Source: Thermoplasmata archaeon
Lineage (GTDB): Archaea > Thermoplasmatota > Thermoplasmata > Thermoplasmatales > GCA-001856825
Assembly (NCBI GenBank): GCA_021792255.1
Contig: JAJYUZ010000002.1
Span: 181,332 to 245,331, forward strand
DNA: 64,000 nt
Direction of reading: 5' to 3'
The notes beneath the pieces were generated by a model. That model did not search any database. It was not told where the DNA came from and saw nothing but the letters and a program-made list of their open reading frames with translations. Positions 26,411 through 34,960 of this stretch are shown piece after piece. Position numbers and translations under genes: made by a program. Each line of letters begins with the position of its first letter. The stretch's first letter is position 1.

Positions 26411-26446
26411 TCATAAAATACCCAAAGACCAATGACTGAAAAGGTG

Positions 26447-26454
26447 AAGGAGGT
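26447..26454 (+). promoter_or_regulatory. Strong Shine-Dalgarno site before L7Ae
   Basis: AAGGAGGT, an exact anti-16S match, lies six bases before the ATG at 26461. It fixes the start and is stronger than most sites in this window, as expected for the first gene of a ribosomal operon. Confidence 0.75.
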
Positions 26455-26460
26455 AAGATA

Positions 26461-26829
26461 ATGGCAGAAACTAGTTATGTAAGATTCCAAACGCCCGACG
26501 ACTTAAGGACGAAAGCGCTACAGCTCGTAGAGGTTTCATCAGAGACGGGAAAGGTTAGGAAAGGAACGAATGAAGTGACAAAGGTAGTGGAGAGGGGAGA
26601 GGCAAAGATAGTTGTTATAGCTGAAGATATTCAGCCCCCAGAAGTAGTACTTCACATACCTTTACTGTGCGAAGAAAAGGGAATACCCTATTTCTATGTA
26701 CAGAAGAAGGAAGACCTTGGACAGAAGGTAAAGCTCAAGAGTTCGGCTGCTGTTGCAGTTGTTGAACCGGGCAACGGAAAACAGTTACTGACTGAGCTCA
26801 CGGACAAGTTCAAGGAAATTAAGAAATAA
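26461..26829 (+). CDS. rpl7ae: Ribosomal protein L7Ae (kink-turn binder)
   Basis: Binds kink-turns in 23S rRNA, box C/D and H/ACA guide RNAs and RNase P. The 122-residue protein shows the family core RKGTNEVTKVVERGEAKIVVIAEDIQPPEVVLHIPLLCEEKGIPYFYV. The central IPLLCEEKGIPY helix-turn and the conserved E/N residues that read the tandem G-A pairs are intact. First gene of the cluster L7Ae, S28e, L24e, Ndk, aIF5B, an order widespread in archaea. Confidence 0.96.
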   Translation: MAETSYVRFQTPDDLRTKALQLVEVSSETGKVRKGTNEVTKVVERGEAKIVVIAEDIQPPEVVLHIPLLCEEKGIPYFYVQKKEDLGQKVKLKSSAAVAVVEPGNGKQLLTELTDKFKEIKK

Positions 26830-26842
26830 AGAGTGATAGAAA

Positions 26843-27055
26843 ATGCCAGAGAACGACGCCATTCCTTGCGAGGTCGTGGAGCTTGTTGGGAGGACAGGAA
26901 TGGCCGGCGAAGCAACTCAGGTTAAGATCAAGGTGCTGGCGGGAGGAGACCAGGGCAGAGTCCTGACAAGGAACGTAATGGGGCCCGTCAGAATCGGTGA
27001 CATTCTCATGCTAAAAGAAACGGCCAGAGAAGCAAGGAAACTCTCGGTGAGGTAA
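26843..27055 (+). CDS. rps28e: Ribosomal protein S28e
   Basis: Small-subunit protein of 70 residues, an OB-fold near the mRNA exit. The sequence [57 protein letters not shown] is typical from end to end, including the [15 protein letters not shown] core. It starts with ATG 14 bases after the L7Ae stop, in the same transcript. Confidence 0.95.
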   Translation: MPENDAIPCEVVELVGRTGMAGEATQVKIKVLAGGDQGRVLTRNVMGPVRIGDILMLKETAREARKLSVR

Positions 27056-27060
27056 CTGCG

Positions 27061-27357
27061 ATGGAAACCAGGTATTGTTCATTCTGTGGATCCAAGATAG
27101 AGCACGGAACTGGAAAAATGTACATAAGAAGAGATGGTTCCATCTTGTATTTTGACGCTTCAAAGTGCGAAAAGAATTTCCTTAAGCTTCATCGGGAACC
27201 AAGAAGGGTCCGATGGACAGAAGAAGGAAGAGAAGAGAAATCACAGAGAATCAAGTTCTCCAAGGAAACGGTCCAAAAAGCAAAAGCTGCTGGCGTTGAC
27301 ACGGAGAAGAAAGCAGAAGAGGGCAAGGAAACAGTTGAGCCTCCAAAAGAGAGCTAA
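27061..27357 (+). CDS. rpl24e: Ribosomal protein L24e with an extended acidic-basic tail
   Basis: Large-subunit zinc-finger-type protein. Residues 1-62 match the family: YCSFCG at the start, IEHGTGKMYIRRDGSILYF, SKCEKNFLKLHREPRRVRWT. Of the four usual zinc cysteines C6, C9 and C36 are present, but the first Cys of the second pair is replaced by Asp (FDASKC), so zinc binding may be altered. A Lys/Glu-rich tail from about residue 63 to 98 is longer than in most archaeal L24e. Five bases separate it from S28e. Confidence 0.9.
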   Translation: METRYCSFCGSKIEHGTGKMYIRRDGSILYFDASKCEKNFLKLHREPRRVRWTEEGREEKSQRIKFSKETVQKAKAAGVDTEKKAEEGKETVEPPKES

Positions 27358-27369
27358 GAGGGTGATCTT

Positions 27370-27810
27370 TTGAGAACTCTAGTTTTGATTAAACCCGATG
27401 GCGTCATCAGATCTAAGATTGGTGAAATAATTTCGAGGTTCGAAAACAAGGGACTCAAAATAGTTGCGTTGAAGATGGTCAAGCTGACGAAGCAGAAAGC
27501 GGAACAGCACTATGCAGTTCACAAGGGGAAACCGTTCTACGATTCGCTCCTCAACTACATCACATCAGGGCCACTCATAGCTATAATGATTGAGGGGGAT
27601 AACTGCATTGAAATCGTTAGGAAGCTCGTTGGAGCTACTAACGGAGCTAAGGCAGAACCCGGCACGATAAGAGGAGATTTCTCCACAGGAATCGACTTCA
27701 ATCTGATTCACGCTAGCGATTCAGAAGATTCAGCAGCCTACGAGATGCCGATATTTTTCGAAGAGAAAGAAATCATGAGCTACGAGAGGGCAGATAAAGC
27801 TTGGCTGTGA
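27370..27810 (+). CDS. ndk: Nucleoside diphosphate kinase
   Basis: Transfers gamma-phosphate between nucleotides through a phospho-histidine. The 146-residue protein shows TLVLIKPDGV at the start, TSGPLIAIMIEG, the loop TNGAKAEPGTIRGDF and the active-site His H114 in NLIHASDSEDSA. The start codon is TTG at 27370, preceded by the Shine-Dalgarno-like GAGGGTGATC. It follows L24e by 12 bases, the usual archaeal neighbourhood of aIF5B. Confidence 0.95.
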   Translation: MRTLVLIKPDGVIRSKIGEIISRFENKGLKIVALKMVKLTKQKAEQHYAVHKGKPFYDSLLNYITSGPLIAIMIEGDNCIEIVRKLVGATNGAKAEPGTIRGDFSTGIDFNLIHASDSEDSAAYEMPIFFEEKEIMSYERADKAWL

Positions 27811-27816
27811 TATCAT

Positions 27817-29547
27817 ATGTGGGTCAGGCAACCAATCGTAGGGGTCCTTGGCCATGTGGACCATGGCAAGACTTCACTTCTCGATAATATCCGTGGAGGA
27901 GTAGTCGCCGCAAGAGAAGCTGGTGGAATTACCCAGCACATTGGGGCCACCGAGGTTCCTATTCAGGAAATAGTCAGAATCTGCAAGGACATTATTGGAA
28001 ACAAGGCTTTCAAAATCCCCGGATTATTATTTATAGATACTCCAGGGCACGAATCGTTTTCGAGTCTCAGAATAAGAGGCGGGTCTATAGCAGATATTGC
28101 AGTCCTCGTGATAGACGTGAGAGAAGGTATCATGCCACAGACTAGGGAATCTCTTGAAGTTCTGAAGAAGTTCAAGACGCCCTTCGTCGTCGCAGCCAAT
28201 AAGGTTGACCTTGTTGAGGGATTCTCCGGGTTAAAGGGCGCCTTTATTCCTTCAACAAGGACAATAGAACAATCACGAATCGAGGAGCTAGACAACAAGC
28301 TCTTCCAGCTTTCTTCCCAGCTTTATAGGGAAGGTTTCAGTGCTGACAGGTACGACAGAATATCGGATTTTGCCAGAAACGTCGCAATCGTTCCCTTGTC
28401 CGCTAAAACGGGATACGGTGTTCCAGATTTGCTAATGGTGCTTTCGGGACTAGCCCAAACTTTTCTGGAGTCGCAACTCACGAATGAGGACGAAACTGCG
28501 GAGGGAACAATCCTAGAGGTCAGGGAGGAAAAGGGGATGGGAGAGGTTTCGGACGCAATCCTCTACAGTGGAGTCATGAAAAGAGGGGAGACAGTATTCA
28601 CAGGAACTGTGGATGGCATAAAGGCACTTAAGATCAAGGGAATATTCAAGCCTAAACCGCTCGATGAAATCAGGGATCCAAGGGACAGATTTCTTCCAGT
28701 TTCGGAAGTTCGGGCCGCATCAGGAATCAGAATTCTGTTTCAGGGAGAAGGAGGAGTCATACCGGGTAGTCCCTTTAAGGAAGCATCTGGGGATCTTATT
28801 TCCCTGAAGAAGTCAATTGAAGATGCAATAACAGGCTCCTTTAAACCTTCTTCAGAGGGTATCGTTGCTAAAGCTGATACAGTCGGAGGACTCGAGGCAC
28901 TCGTCTACGAACTGGGGAGGATCAATGTGCCAATAAAGAAGGCGGAGGTTGGCCCAGTGTCGAAGAGAGACTTTACTGAGGCTGGAACAAACAAAGTCCC
29001 AGAGGATAGAATCATAATAGCGTTCAACGTTCCTGTCGAGGTTAAGGAGTACGCTGATGTCAAGGTAATTGAAAACAAAATTATCTACTCAATAAAGGAC
29101 GACCTGATGAAGGTAAGAGAGGAGATCAAGCAGAGGGAACTCGAAGAAAAGAGAAGGTCACTGACTTTTCCCTGCAAGCTGCTAATAATGCCAGGCAACG
29201 TTTTCAGGATCTCTAAGCCTGCCATATTTGGAGTCAGGATACTTGGAGGGAAGCTAAGGGTCAAGACTCAGCTGATGAAAGTTGACGGATCCGAGGTCGG
29301 ACCTGTCAAGAGTATCAGGACGGGCGAGCAGTCGCTTCAGGACGCAAAGCAGGGTGAAGAAGTCGCGATTGCGATGGACGGAATCACGATAGGCAGACAG
29401 CTCAGGGAAGGCGATATTCTATACTCGGAAATCAACGAGAGGGATTTCAGACTCCTCAAAGAGGAGAATCTGAACGTGGACGAAAGTATGATTATGGAAG
29501 AGATCAAGGGTCTGAGAAGGAAGACCAGTCCATTTTGGGGAAGCTAG
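27817..29547 (+). CDS. infB: Translation initiation factor aIF5B (IF2-type GTPase)
   Basis: GTPase that joins ribosomal subunits at initiation. Of 576 residues, the G domain shows G1 GHVDHGKTS (12-20), switch I ending GGITQHIG (36-43), G3 DTPGHE (74-79) and G4 NKVD (128-131). Domains II, III and IV follow, with [22 protein letters not shown] in domain III and a C-terminal beta-barrel domain IV plus helix. The lack of a long N-terminal extension is typical of archaeal proteins. It begins six bases after ndk. Confidence 0.95.
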   Translation: MWVRQPIVGVLGHVDHGKTSLLDNIRGGVVAAREAGGITQHIGATEVPIQEIVRICKDIIGNKAFKIPGLLFIDTPGHESFSSLRIRGGSIADIAVLVIDVREGIMPQTRESLEVLKKFKTPFVVAANKVDLVEGFSGLKGAFIPSTRTIEQSRIEELDNKLFQLSSQLYREGFSADRYDRISDFARNVAIVPLSAKTGYGVPDLLMVLSGLAQTFLESQLTNEDETAEGTILEVREEKGMGEVSDAILYSGVMKRGETVFTGTVDGIKALKIKGIFKPKPLDEIRDPRDRFLPVSEVRAASGIRILFQGEGGVIPGSPFKEASGDLISLKKSIEDAITGSFKPSSEGIVAKADTVGGLEALVYELGRINVPIKKAEVGPVSKRDFTEAGTNKVPEDRIIIAFNVPVEVKEYADVKVIENKIIYSIKDDLMKVREEIKQRELEEKRRSLTFPCKLLIMPGNVFRISKPAIFGVRILGGKLRVKTQLMKVDGSEVGPVKSIRTGEQSLQDAKQGEEVAIAMDGITIGRQLREGDILYSEINERDFRLLKEENLNVDESMIMEEIKGLRRKTSPFWGS

Positions 29548-29562
29548 AAGGCTATCCGAGAG

Positions 29563-29571
29563 ACTTTTTAT
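29563..29571 (+). promoter_or_regulatory. TATA-like box before the zinc-finger/aEF1-beta pair
   Basis: ACTTTTTAT inside the end of the aIF5B gene region lies 24-32 bases before the ATG at 29595, suggesting a separate leaderless transcript for the next two genes. Confidence 0.45.
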
Positions 29572-29594
29572 CCATGAAAGTATACCCATGCCTC

Positions 29595-29768
29595 ATGGAA
29601 TTCAATTCGCTTGAGTTCTGTACATCGTGCGGTACAGGCCTGCAGGAAAGAGGCGCAACAATGTTCAAGTGCCCCTCGTGCGGTCAAGAAACAATTAGCA
29701 GATGCAATAATTGCAGGGAACTTTCGGTCCAGTATCAGTGCCCCAAATGCGGATTTAGGGGGCCATAG
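29595..29768 (+). CDS. Small zinc-finger protein (HVO_2753-like), 57 residues
   Basis: Compact protein made of four CxxC pairs: CTSCG, CPSCG, CNNC and CPKCG, enough for two zinc ribbons. Such proteins are found immediately upstream of aEF1-beta across archaea (HVO_2753 family) and are thought to act in translation or RNA binding. Upstream in-frame ATGs exist at 29535 and 29574. The start at 29595 is chosen because the TATA-like box at 29563-29571 fits a leaderless start there and because the family begins a few residues before the first CxxC. Confidence 0.82.
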   Translation: MEFNSLEFCTSCGTGLQERGATMFKCPSCGQETISRCNNCRELSVQYQCPKCGFRGP

Positions 29769-29770
29769 AT

Positions 29771-30040
29771 TTGGGGAAAGTCGCGGTTGCTTTCAAGGTA
29801 ATGCCTTCCGACGAAAACAAGGATTTGACCGTGATTGAAAAGGGTCTTAAGGCTGATCTCTCCAAGAATTTTGCACTGGGAAATTGCACAGTCGAAGAGC
29901 TCGCCTTTGGTATTAAGGTCCTGAAGCTCATCGTCATTATGGGTGACGAGGGTGGACTAGTCGACAGTGTGGAGCAAAGGATACGCTCATTTTCGGACGT
30001 CGGGGAAGTAGAGATAGAGGAAGTTTCCCTTATTTCTTAA
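29771..30040 (+). CDS. ef1b: Elongation factor aEF1-beta
   Basis: Guanine nucleotide exchange factor recharging aEF1A with GTP. The 89-residue protein has the ferredoxin-like EF1-beta fold: KVAVAFKVMPSDENKDLTVIEKGLKADL at the start, VEELAFGIKVLKLIVIMGDEGGLVDSVEQRI in the core and a closing EVEIEEVSLIS strand. The start is TTG, two bases after the stop of the zinc-finger gene, so the two are co-translated. Confidence 0.93.
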   Translation: MGKVAVAFKVMPSDENKDLTVIEKGLKADLSKNFALGNCTVEELAFGIKVLKLIVIMGDEGGLVDSVEQRIRSFSDVGEVEIEEVSLIS

Positions 30041-30097
30041 TTTTAAACCTCGAGTTTTTATATCAGAATTTCTAGGATATATCGATAAAAAAAGAAG

Positions 30098-31054
30098 ATG
30101 ACATTTGACATTAAAACGACCAGAAGCGTAGTGGTCAGGGCACTTCTGGGTGATCTGCTCATCGCAGTCTCAAAGTACGTTGCAGCTGTCCTTAGCGGAA
30201 GTGCAGCTCTACTAGCTGAAGCCATTCACTCCTCATCCGATACCGTAAACCAGTTCCTCCTCCTGCTTGGATACAACCTAAGTACCAAAAAGGACGCATC
30301 TAAATTTCCGTTCGGCAGGGGAAGAGAGCAGTTTTTCTGGTCTTTCGTCGTTTCAATTCTCGTCTTTGGAATATCAGGCGTGCTCACATTCGTTGAGGGA
30401 ATCATCAAGCTCACGACTCCATACAGCATCTCAGATTCCAAAATAGCGTACCTCGTTCTTGCATTCTCGTTTGCGGTAGATGGATACGTTCTCCTCATAT
30501 CTACCAGGTTCTTTCTTTCAAAGTACAGAAAACAGGGGTATCATGACGTATTTGCATTTATCACGGACTTCAAGGATCCGGTTTTGCTGACTGCGCTGAT
30601 CGAGGACACCGCAGCACTAGCGGGGGTGATCACAGCGTTTTTTGGCATAACTCTCTCACTCATAACGAGAAACAATGTGTACGATGCTTCTTCTTCGATC
30701 GTTATAGGACTCATAATGATGGGGTCTGGAATATACCTCTCGAAAGAAAGCAAGGATCTGCTGATTGGAGAGGGTATTTCTACGAGGGATCAGAAGAAGA
30801 TAGAAGCGATATTGAACTCGATTCACTCGGTCAACAAGATCCTAGACATAAAGGCAATATATCAGGGTCCTGAGAAAGTTTTACTCGCTATGGACCTCAA
30901 CTTCAGGGACGGACTGAGTACGAGCGATATTGAGAAAGCCATTGATGAGATCGAGCACGCTATTAAATCGTCCATCCCTTACGTAGAAAGGATCTACGTT
31001 GAAGCCGAAGAAAAGATGCCAGATCAGAAACAACCTGAATTTTCAAATTCCTAA
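30098..31054 (+). CDS. Cation diffusion facilitator (CDF) transporter
   Basis: Inner-membrane metal exporter, 318 residues with about six membrane helices and a C-terminal cytoplasmic ferredoxin-like domain (about 225-318). Metal-site residues are visible in helix 2 (H44 and D48 in EAIHSSSDTV) and helix 5 (TALIEDTAALAGV, where an Asp replaces the usual motif position). These changes make the metal uncertain (Zn, Mn, Fe or Co). The 3' end overlaps the convergent htpX gene by 12 bases. A TATA-like A/T-rich tract precedes the ATG. Confidence 0.85.
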   Translation: MTFDIKTTRSVVVRALLGDLLIAVSKYVAAVLSGSAALLAEAIHSSSDTVNQFLLLLGYNLSTKKDASKFPFGRGREQFFWSFVVSILVFGISGVLTFVEGIIKLTTPYSISDSKIAYLVLAFSFAVDGYVLLISTRFFLSKYRKQGYHDVFAFITDFKDPVLLTALIEDTAALAGVITAFFGITLSLITRNNVYDASSSIVIGLIMMGSGIYLSKESKDLLIGEGISTRDQKKIEAILNSIHSVNKILDIKAIYQGPEKVLLAMDLNFRDGLSTSDIEKAIDEIEHAIKSSIPYVERIYVEAEEKMPDQKQPEFSNS

Positions 31055-31888
31055 GTCTCTGAGTTTCTGTATCCTCACTTCTGTTGACGGATGAGTTGAA
31101 AACATTTTTTTTACTGTCGAGCCTCCGAGAGGATTGACGATGAAGAGACTTGTGGTTGCAGGATTTGCGTTCTGCATCGGCTTCCTGCTGTTCCACATTT
31201 CAAGTTTTGTCAGGGCACTAATTAATCCTTCGGAGGAGTTGTTGATCTTGGCTCCGTGTTCATCTGCGTACAGTTCTCTCTGTCTGGATATAGCCAACTG
31301 TAACATCAGAGCACCTACCGCAGCTACCAGCAGGATGACCATCACTATTATGTCCTGACCACCTCTCCTTCCACCGAACAGAGCATTGAATCCAAATATC
31401 CTTGCTCCTATCATCAGTGCTGAAGCGATGGTTGCAGCTACAGTTACCACTAGAATATCGTTATGTTTGATGTGTCCGAGCTCGTGGCCAATAACTCCTC
31501 TCAGCTCTTTCTCGTTCAACACGTTGAGTATAGTCCTGGTGAAGACTATGTACGCATTTTTCTTGTTTCGACCAGTGGCAAAAGCGTTGGGAACAGGTAT
31601 GTCCGCAATGGCAATCTTTGGCATGGGAAGTTCAGCATTTTGGGATATGTCTCTCACAATTGCAAATAGTTTGGGTTCTTCATTCTCTTGGATTAGTTTC
31701 GCGCGGTAACTCCACATCACAAGTCTGTAAGAGAAAAAATAGGAAACAAGATTCATCAGTGCTGCAAAGCAAGCAAAAACGATCAACCAACCGAGCACAT
31801 CTCCTACGAAGTACCCTATAATCAATCCCGCAAGTACGAATATGAGGAAGAGAAACATGAATGCTATTACCAATCTAAATCTGCTCAC
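31043..31888 (-). CDS. htpX: Membrane zinc metalloprotease HtpX (M48B)
   Basis: Membrane-bound protease for quality control of damaged membrane proteins. The 281-residue protein shows the zinc motif HELGH at 135-139 with IKHND after it and the third ligand Glu in RELYADEHGA further on. Two N-terminal spans (about 8-50) and two more after the active site place the catalytic domain at the cytoplasmic face. Typical length and no anomalies. Single gene with its own upstream A/T-rich promoter region. Confidence 0.92.
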   Translation of the reverse strand: MSRFRLVIAFMFLFLIFVLAGLIIGYFVGDVLGWLIVFACFAALMNLVSYFFSYRLVMWSYRAKLIQENEEPKLFAIVRDISQNAELPMPKIAIADIPVPNAFATGRNKKNAYIVFTRTILNVLNEKELRGVIGHELGHIKHNDILVVTVAATIASALMIGARIFGFNALFGGRRGGQDIIVMVILLVAAVGALMLQLAISRQRELYADEHGAKINNSSEGLISALTKLEMWNSRKPMQNANPATTSLFIVNPLGGSTVKKMFSTHPSTEVRIQKLRDLGI

Positions 31889-31948
31889 GGAATCCGAAGC
31901 GAAAATATGGATTTAACCGTTTTCGATATACTTTTTGCTTTAAACATA

Positions 31949-31966
31949 AAATATATAAAATATAAA
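31949..31966 (+). promoter_or_regulatory. TATA-rich promoter region of the surface-protein gene
   Basis: A run of AAATATATAAAATATAAA lies about 80-95 bases before the ATG at 32045. It implies an untranslated leader, which also carries a Shine-Dalgarno-like AGGGGGT near 32029-32035. Confidence 0.5.
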
Positions 31967-32044
31967 TTTTCCAGCAAGGAAAAATCATAACAACTGTTTA
32001 ATAGTAATTGTAATTACCAGACATCTTTAGGGGGTTATACCAAG

Positions 32045-34948
32045 ATGCTTAATAAATCTGGAAAAACAGCAGCTCTGTTCGTCATCACTTTAATGGTGAT
32101 GGGAGGACTCTTGGGAGCGGCATTCGGCCAAGTACAGGGAGCAGAAAAAGTGTCATTTAGTTTTACGGTGCTGGGGAATGGACAAGCCCCGGCGACTGGA
32201 GTTAATGTTGAACTCGAGAGCGCGAATGGAGTAGTTTTAGCAAGCACCACGTCGAGCCCCAGTGTAACATTCCAGGCATATCCTGGAAGCTACATAGTTT
32301 ACATTCCGAGCCAGTTTGTTTCATCTGGATCAATAGTCTACAATGCGTACCAAGCCAGCGTGAGTGTGAAGGACAATGGAACCGTATATGACGGAAATTC
32401 CGTGTTTCAGTATGCAAATGTAGGTTATTTGTCAGCGACCTCTTATGTGTACGCCACAGTGAAAGGAATCACTTCTGCTCAGATAACTTCGGTCTACCTC
32501 GAATTGCCAAATGGTCTTGATATGATGGCAACGAAGGTCAATGCATCTAATCCAAATTCTGGATATGCTGTGACCACCATTTCGGGATCGCAGATCCTGA
32601 CGGTGGAATACACCTCCACATCAAGGGCATTTTATTCGATACAACTGACCAACATATCCTCTAGCAAGAACAACAGCGTTGTCGCTAACATCTCGTCTTC
32701 ACAGAATGTCCAGGGCACAGTAGTTTCGACCAAGGGAACATCTGTAAATAGAGTAGAAGTATCTATTTACCAGTCTGGAGTTTTACTCTCTGCAGACGTG
32801 TTCTCGAACGGCTATTACTATCTTTCACTTTCACCCGGAACCTACAATCTTGTGATATCATCGCCGGGTTATCTGCCAACCGTACGCTCTGTCACCACGA
32901 CTTCTGGGGGAACAGCTACTTTTCAAACGATTACACTCACTCCTTCCAATGTCGAGCAACTACAGTCAATTTCTTTCGGTTCTAACTTCCAGAACGTTAC
33001 AATAAGCGGAGGAGTCACTTTGACAAACGCAACAGTTCTACCATTTCTCCCATATTCAAACGCAGGATCACTCTACAATCAAATGCACTTGAACAATCTG
33101 AGCCCGGGCGAACTCTGGGCATTACTAAACGTGACCGTTCCGTACTCTACGGCGAACACGGTATTGTACAACAATTACTCATACAACTCTACTGGAATTC
33201 ACACAACATTCGCTGTTGGAACTGGCGGTACATACAAGTTCAATTATACTGCTACTTACTACCAATCAAAGGTGGCGGTTCAGAGTTATAGTACCATCAG
33301 GATATATGTCAACAAGAATGACAACAATACTACTGCACTTACATACATATCTCAACTCAGCATTCCTGCCTCTTATCAGAGGGCAAACATTGTGAGTTCG
33401 AGCCTAGCAACGGTCTCCGGCTACTCCGGAACAATCAGCATAACTAACAGCAGTTTCAATGGGTTCCTGACCATCAAGATTGCCCCTCAATCAAAGCCAA
33501 TACTGAAATTATCTCAAATCTCTGCGACTTGGAATAATTCTTTTGAATCGACTATATCATCCAACACTTCCTCCAACTTTACCCTTGTAGTTCCGGTAGG
33601 TAAACAGGTCACTCTGAATGCGAGCAAAGTTCCCTACGATAGCGTCCTGGGTACAGACAACTACGCCGAAATGAACTTCACATGGACGTTCGGAACCTCT
33701 ACCACAATTTATGGGTACAACATCTCGTACACATTCACGAACGGATCTCATCTCGTTTCACTTACGGTGACAAGCTCAAGCGGTGTAAAGAATGAAACAA
33801 ATCTGACCATTATAGGTGATTCGCTTAATCCCCAATTCAACCTGAGGGTAATACAGAACGGTGGACTTAAGATGAATCAGACGACAACTCACTCAGTATC
33901 ATATGTGCTGTGGGTAAACCAGACTCAAACCGTTTACTTCAATTCCGTAAAATCTAAGGATTTACTTCCTTCTGGTCAATCGACGGGAATACCAATTTCT
34001 GTGACATGGGTCATAGCTGGTTCCAGCGAGACGGGAACGAACGTATCTTATTCTTTCGGTATCCCGACATTCAATTCAACGGTTGAACACGCGTACGCCA
34101 CAGTCGAGAATGGAGTTGGAAGCACCTTTAATGTCAGCCTGACGATACACGTCAATGATACAACACCTCCAGTTGTCGCACTCCAGATATTCAATGCTTC
34201 TTCTGGCAAAGTTACTAGTTCAACCAAGCAAGATCAGAACGTCACTCTGAATGCATCCAAGAGCTACGCGCCAAATGGCGGGCACATAGTTTCCTATACG
34301 TGGTACTTTACCTATTCAAACGGAACCGTTGCCAAGTCCAACGTGGATTACAAAGTTTACAGCTCATCTTCTAACAATTCCTCTCTGACTATTGCATTCC
34401 TTCAATACGGCAATTTTGAAATAAAAGTAAAAGCAGTAGATCAGTCAAACAACACGGGAACCGCGTCTCAGAGTCTGAGCGTGATTGCAGTTGGTCCAGA
34501 AATAGAGATAATGAACATAACGTATCCCAAGAGCTATGTCGAGGGATCTTCCTCGGTCTTGAAGTTCGATCTGAAGAACGTTGGAATTGAGTCTGCTACG
34601 AGCTACTACATAACCGTAAAGATCGCAGGAAAGACTGTCAAGAACGAGACGTTCACCAATCTCTCCTCGAACCAGTCTACTAATGTATCGGTGACGTTTG
34701 CTCCTCCGAGCTCTGGAAGCTATTCTATGGTCATGAGTGTACATGCACTAAATGAGCCATCATTCTTCAACACTAACACCTCCGTAACAAAAGCGATTTC
34801 AGTGGCGCAAGCCGCATGGAAACTGCCAGCCCTGGTTGGAGGTATAGTGGTTGCAATCGGAGTACTTTCGTTCGTCTACTACGACGTCACGGTCAGAAGA
34901 AAGAGGCCCAAGGAAGTTAAGCAGCCAAAGAAGCAGCTAAAAGTCTAA
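32045..34948 (+). CDS. Large secreted cell-surface protein with C-terminal membrane anchor
   Basis: 967-residue exported protein. A signal peptide (about 1-30, hydrophobic to AAFGQVQGAEK) leads to Asn/Ser/Thr-rich beta domains: a carboxypeptidase-regulatory-like repeat near 223-295 (VNRVEVSIYQSG...GTYNLVISSPGY), PKD-like domains near 545-600 and 690-780, and a CARDB-like domain near 815-905. A C-terminal helix (about 934-955) and basic tail anchor it. Dozens of N-x-S/T sites suggest heavy N-glycosylation. This is the layout of a wall-less archaeon's main surface glycoprotein or adhesin; which one is unknown. Confidence 0.85.
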   Translation: MLNKSGKTAALFVITLMVMGGLLGAAFGQVQGAEKVSFSFTVLGNGQAPATGVNVELESANGVVLASTTSSPSVTFQAYPGSYIVYIPSQFVSSGSIVYNAYQASVSVKDNGTVYDGNSVFQYANVGYLSATSYVYATVKGITSAQITSVYLELPNGLDMMATKVNASNPNSGYAVTTISGSQILTVEYTSTSRAFYSIQLTNISSSKNNSVVANISSSQNVQGTVVSTKGTSVNRVEVSIYQSGVLLSADVFSNGYYYLSLSPGTYNLVISSPGYLPTVRSVTTTSGGTATFQTITLTPSNVEQLQSISFGSNFQNVTISGGVTLTNATVLPFLPYSNAGSLYNQMHLNNLSPGELWALLNVTVPYSTANTVLYNNYSYNSTGIHTTFAVGTGGTYKFNYTATYYQSKVAVQSYSTIRIYVNKNDNNTTALTYISQLSIPASYQRANIVSSSLATVSGYSGTISITNSSFNGFLTIKIAPQSKPILKLSQISATWNNSFESTISSNTSSNFTLVVPVGKQVTLNASKVPYDSVLGTDNYAEMNFTWTFGTSTTIYGYNISYTFTNGSHLVSLTVTSSSGVKNETNLTIIGDSLNPQFNLRVIQNGGLKMNQTTTHSVSYVLWVNQTQTVYFNSVKSKDLLPSGQSTGIPISVTWVIAGSSETGTNVSYSFGIPTFNSTVEHAYATVENGVGSTFNVSLTIHVNDTTPPVVALQIFNASSGKVTSSTKQDQNVTLNASKSYAPNGGHIVSYTWYFTYSNGTVAKSNVDYKVYSSSSNNSSLTIAFLQYGNFEIKVKAVDQSNNTGTASQSLSVIAVGPEIEIMNITYPKSYVEGSSSVLKFDLKNVGIESATSYYITVKIAGKTVKNETFTNLSSNQSTNVSVTFAPPSSGSYSMVMSVHALNEPSFFNTNTSVTKAISVAQAAWKLPALVGGIVVAIGVLSFVYYDVTVRRKRPKEVKQPKKQLKV

Positions 34949-34958
34949 CCTTTTTTTA
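34949..34958 (+). terminator. Poly-T terminator after the surface-protein gene
   Basis: Seven consecutive T residues (34951-34957) follow directly after the stop codon, the form of an archaeal intrinsic terminator. Confidence 0.6.
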
Positions 34959-34960
34959 CT

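Noticed and set aside
26420..26460. A kink-turn in the L7Ae leader that could give autoregulation.
   Set aside because: ACC pairs with GGT and a CT-GAAA-AG hairpin can be drawn, but the tandem G-A pairs of a kink-turn are not in the right place.
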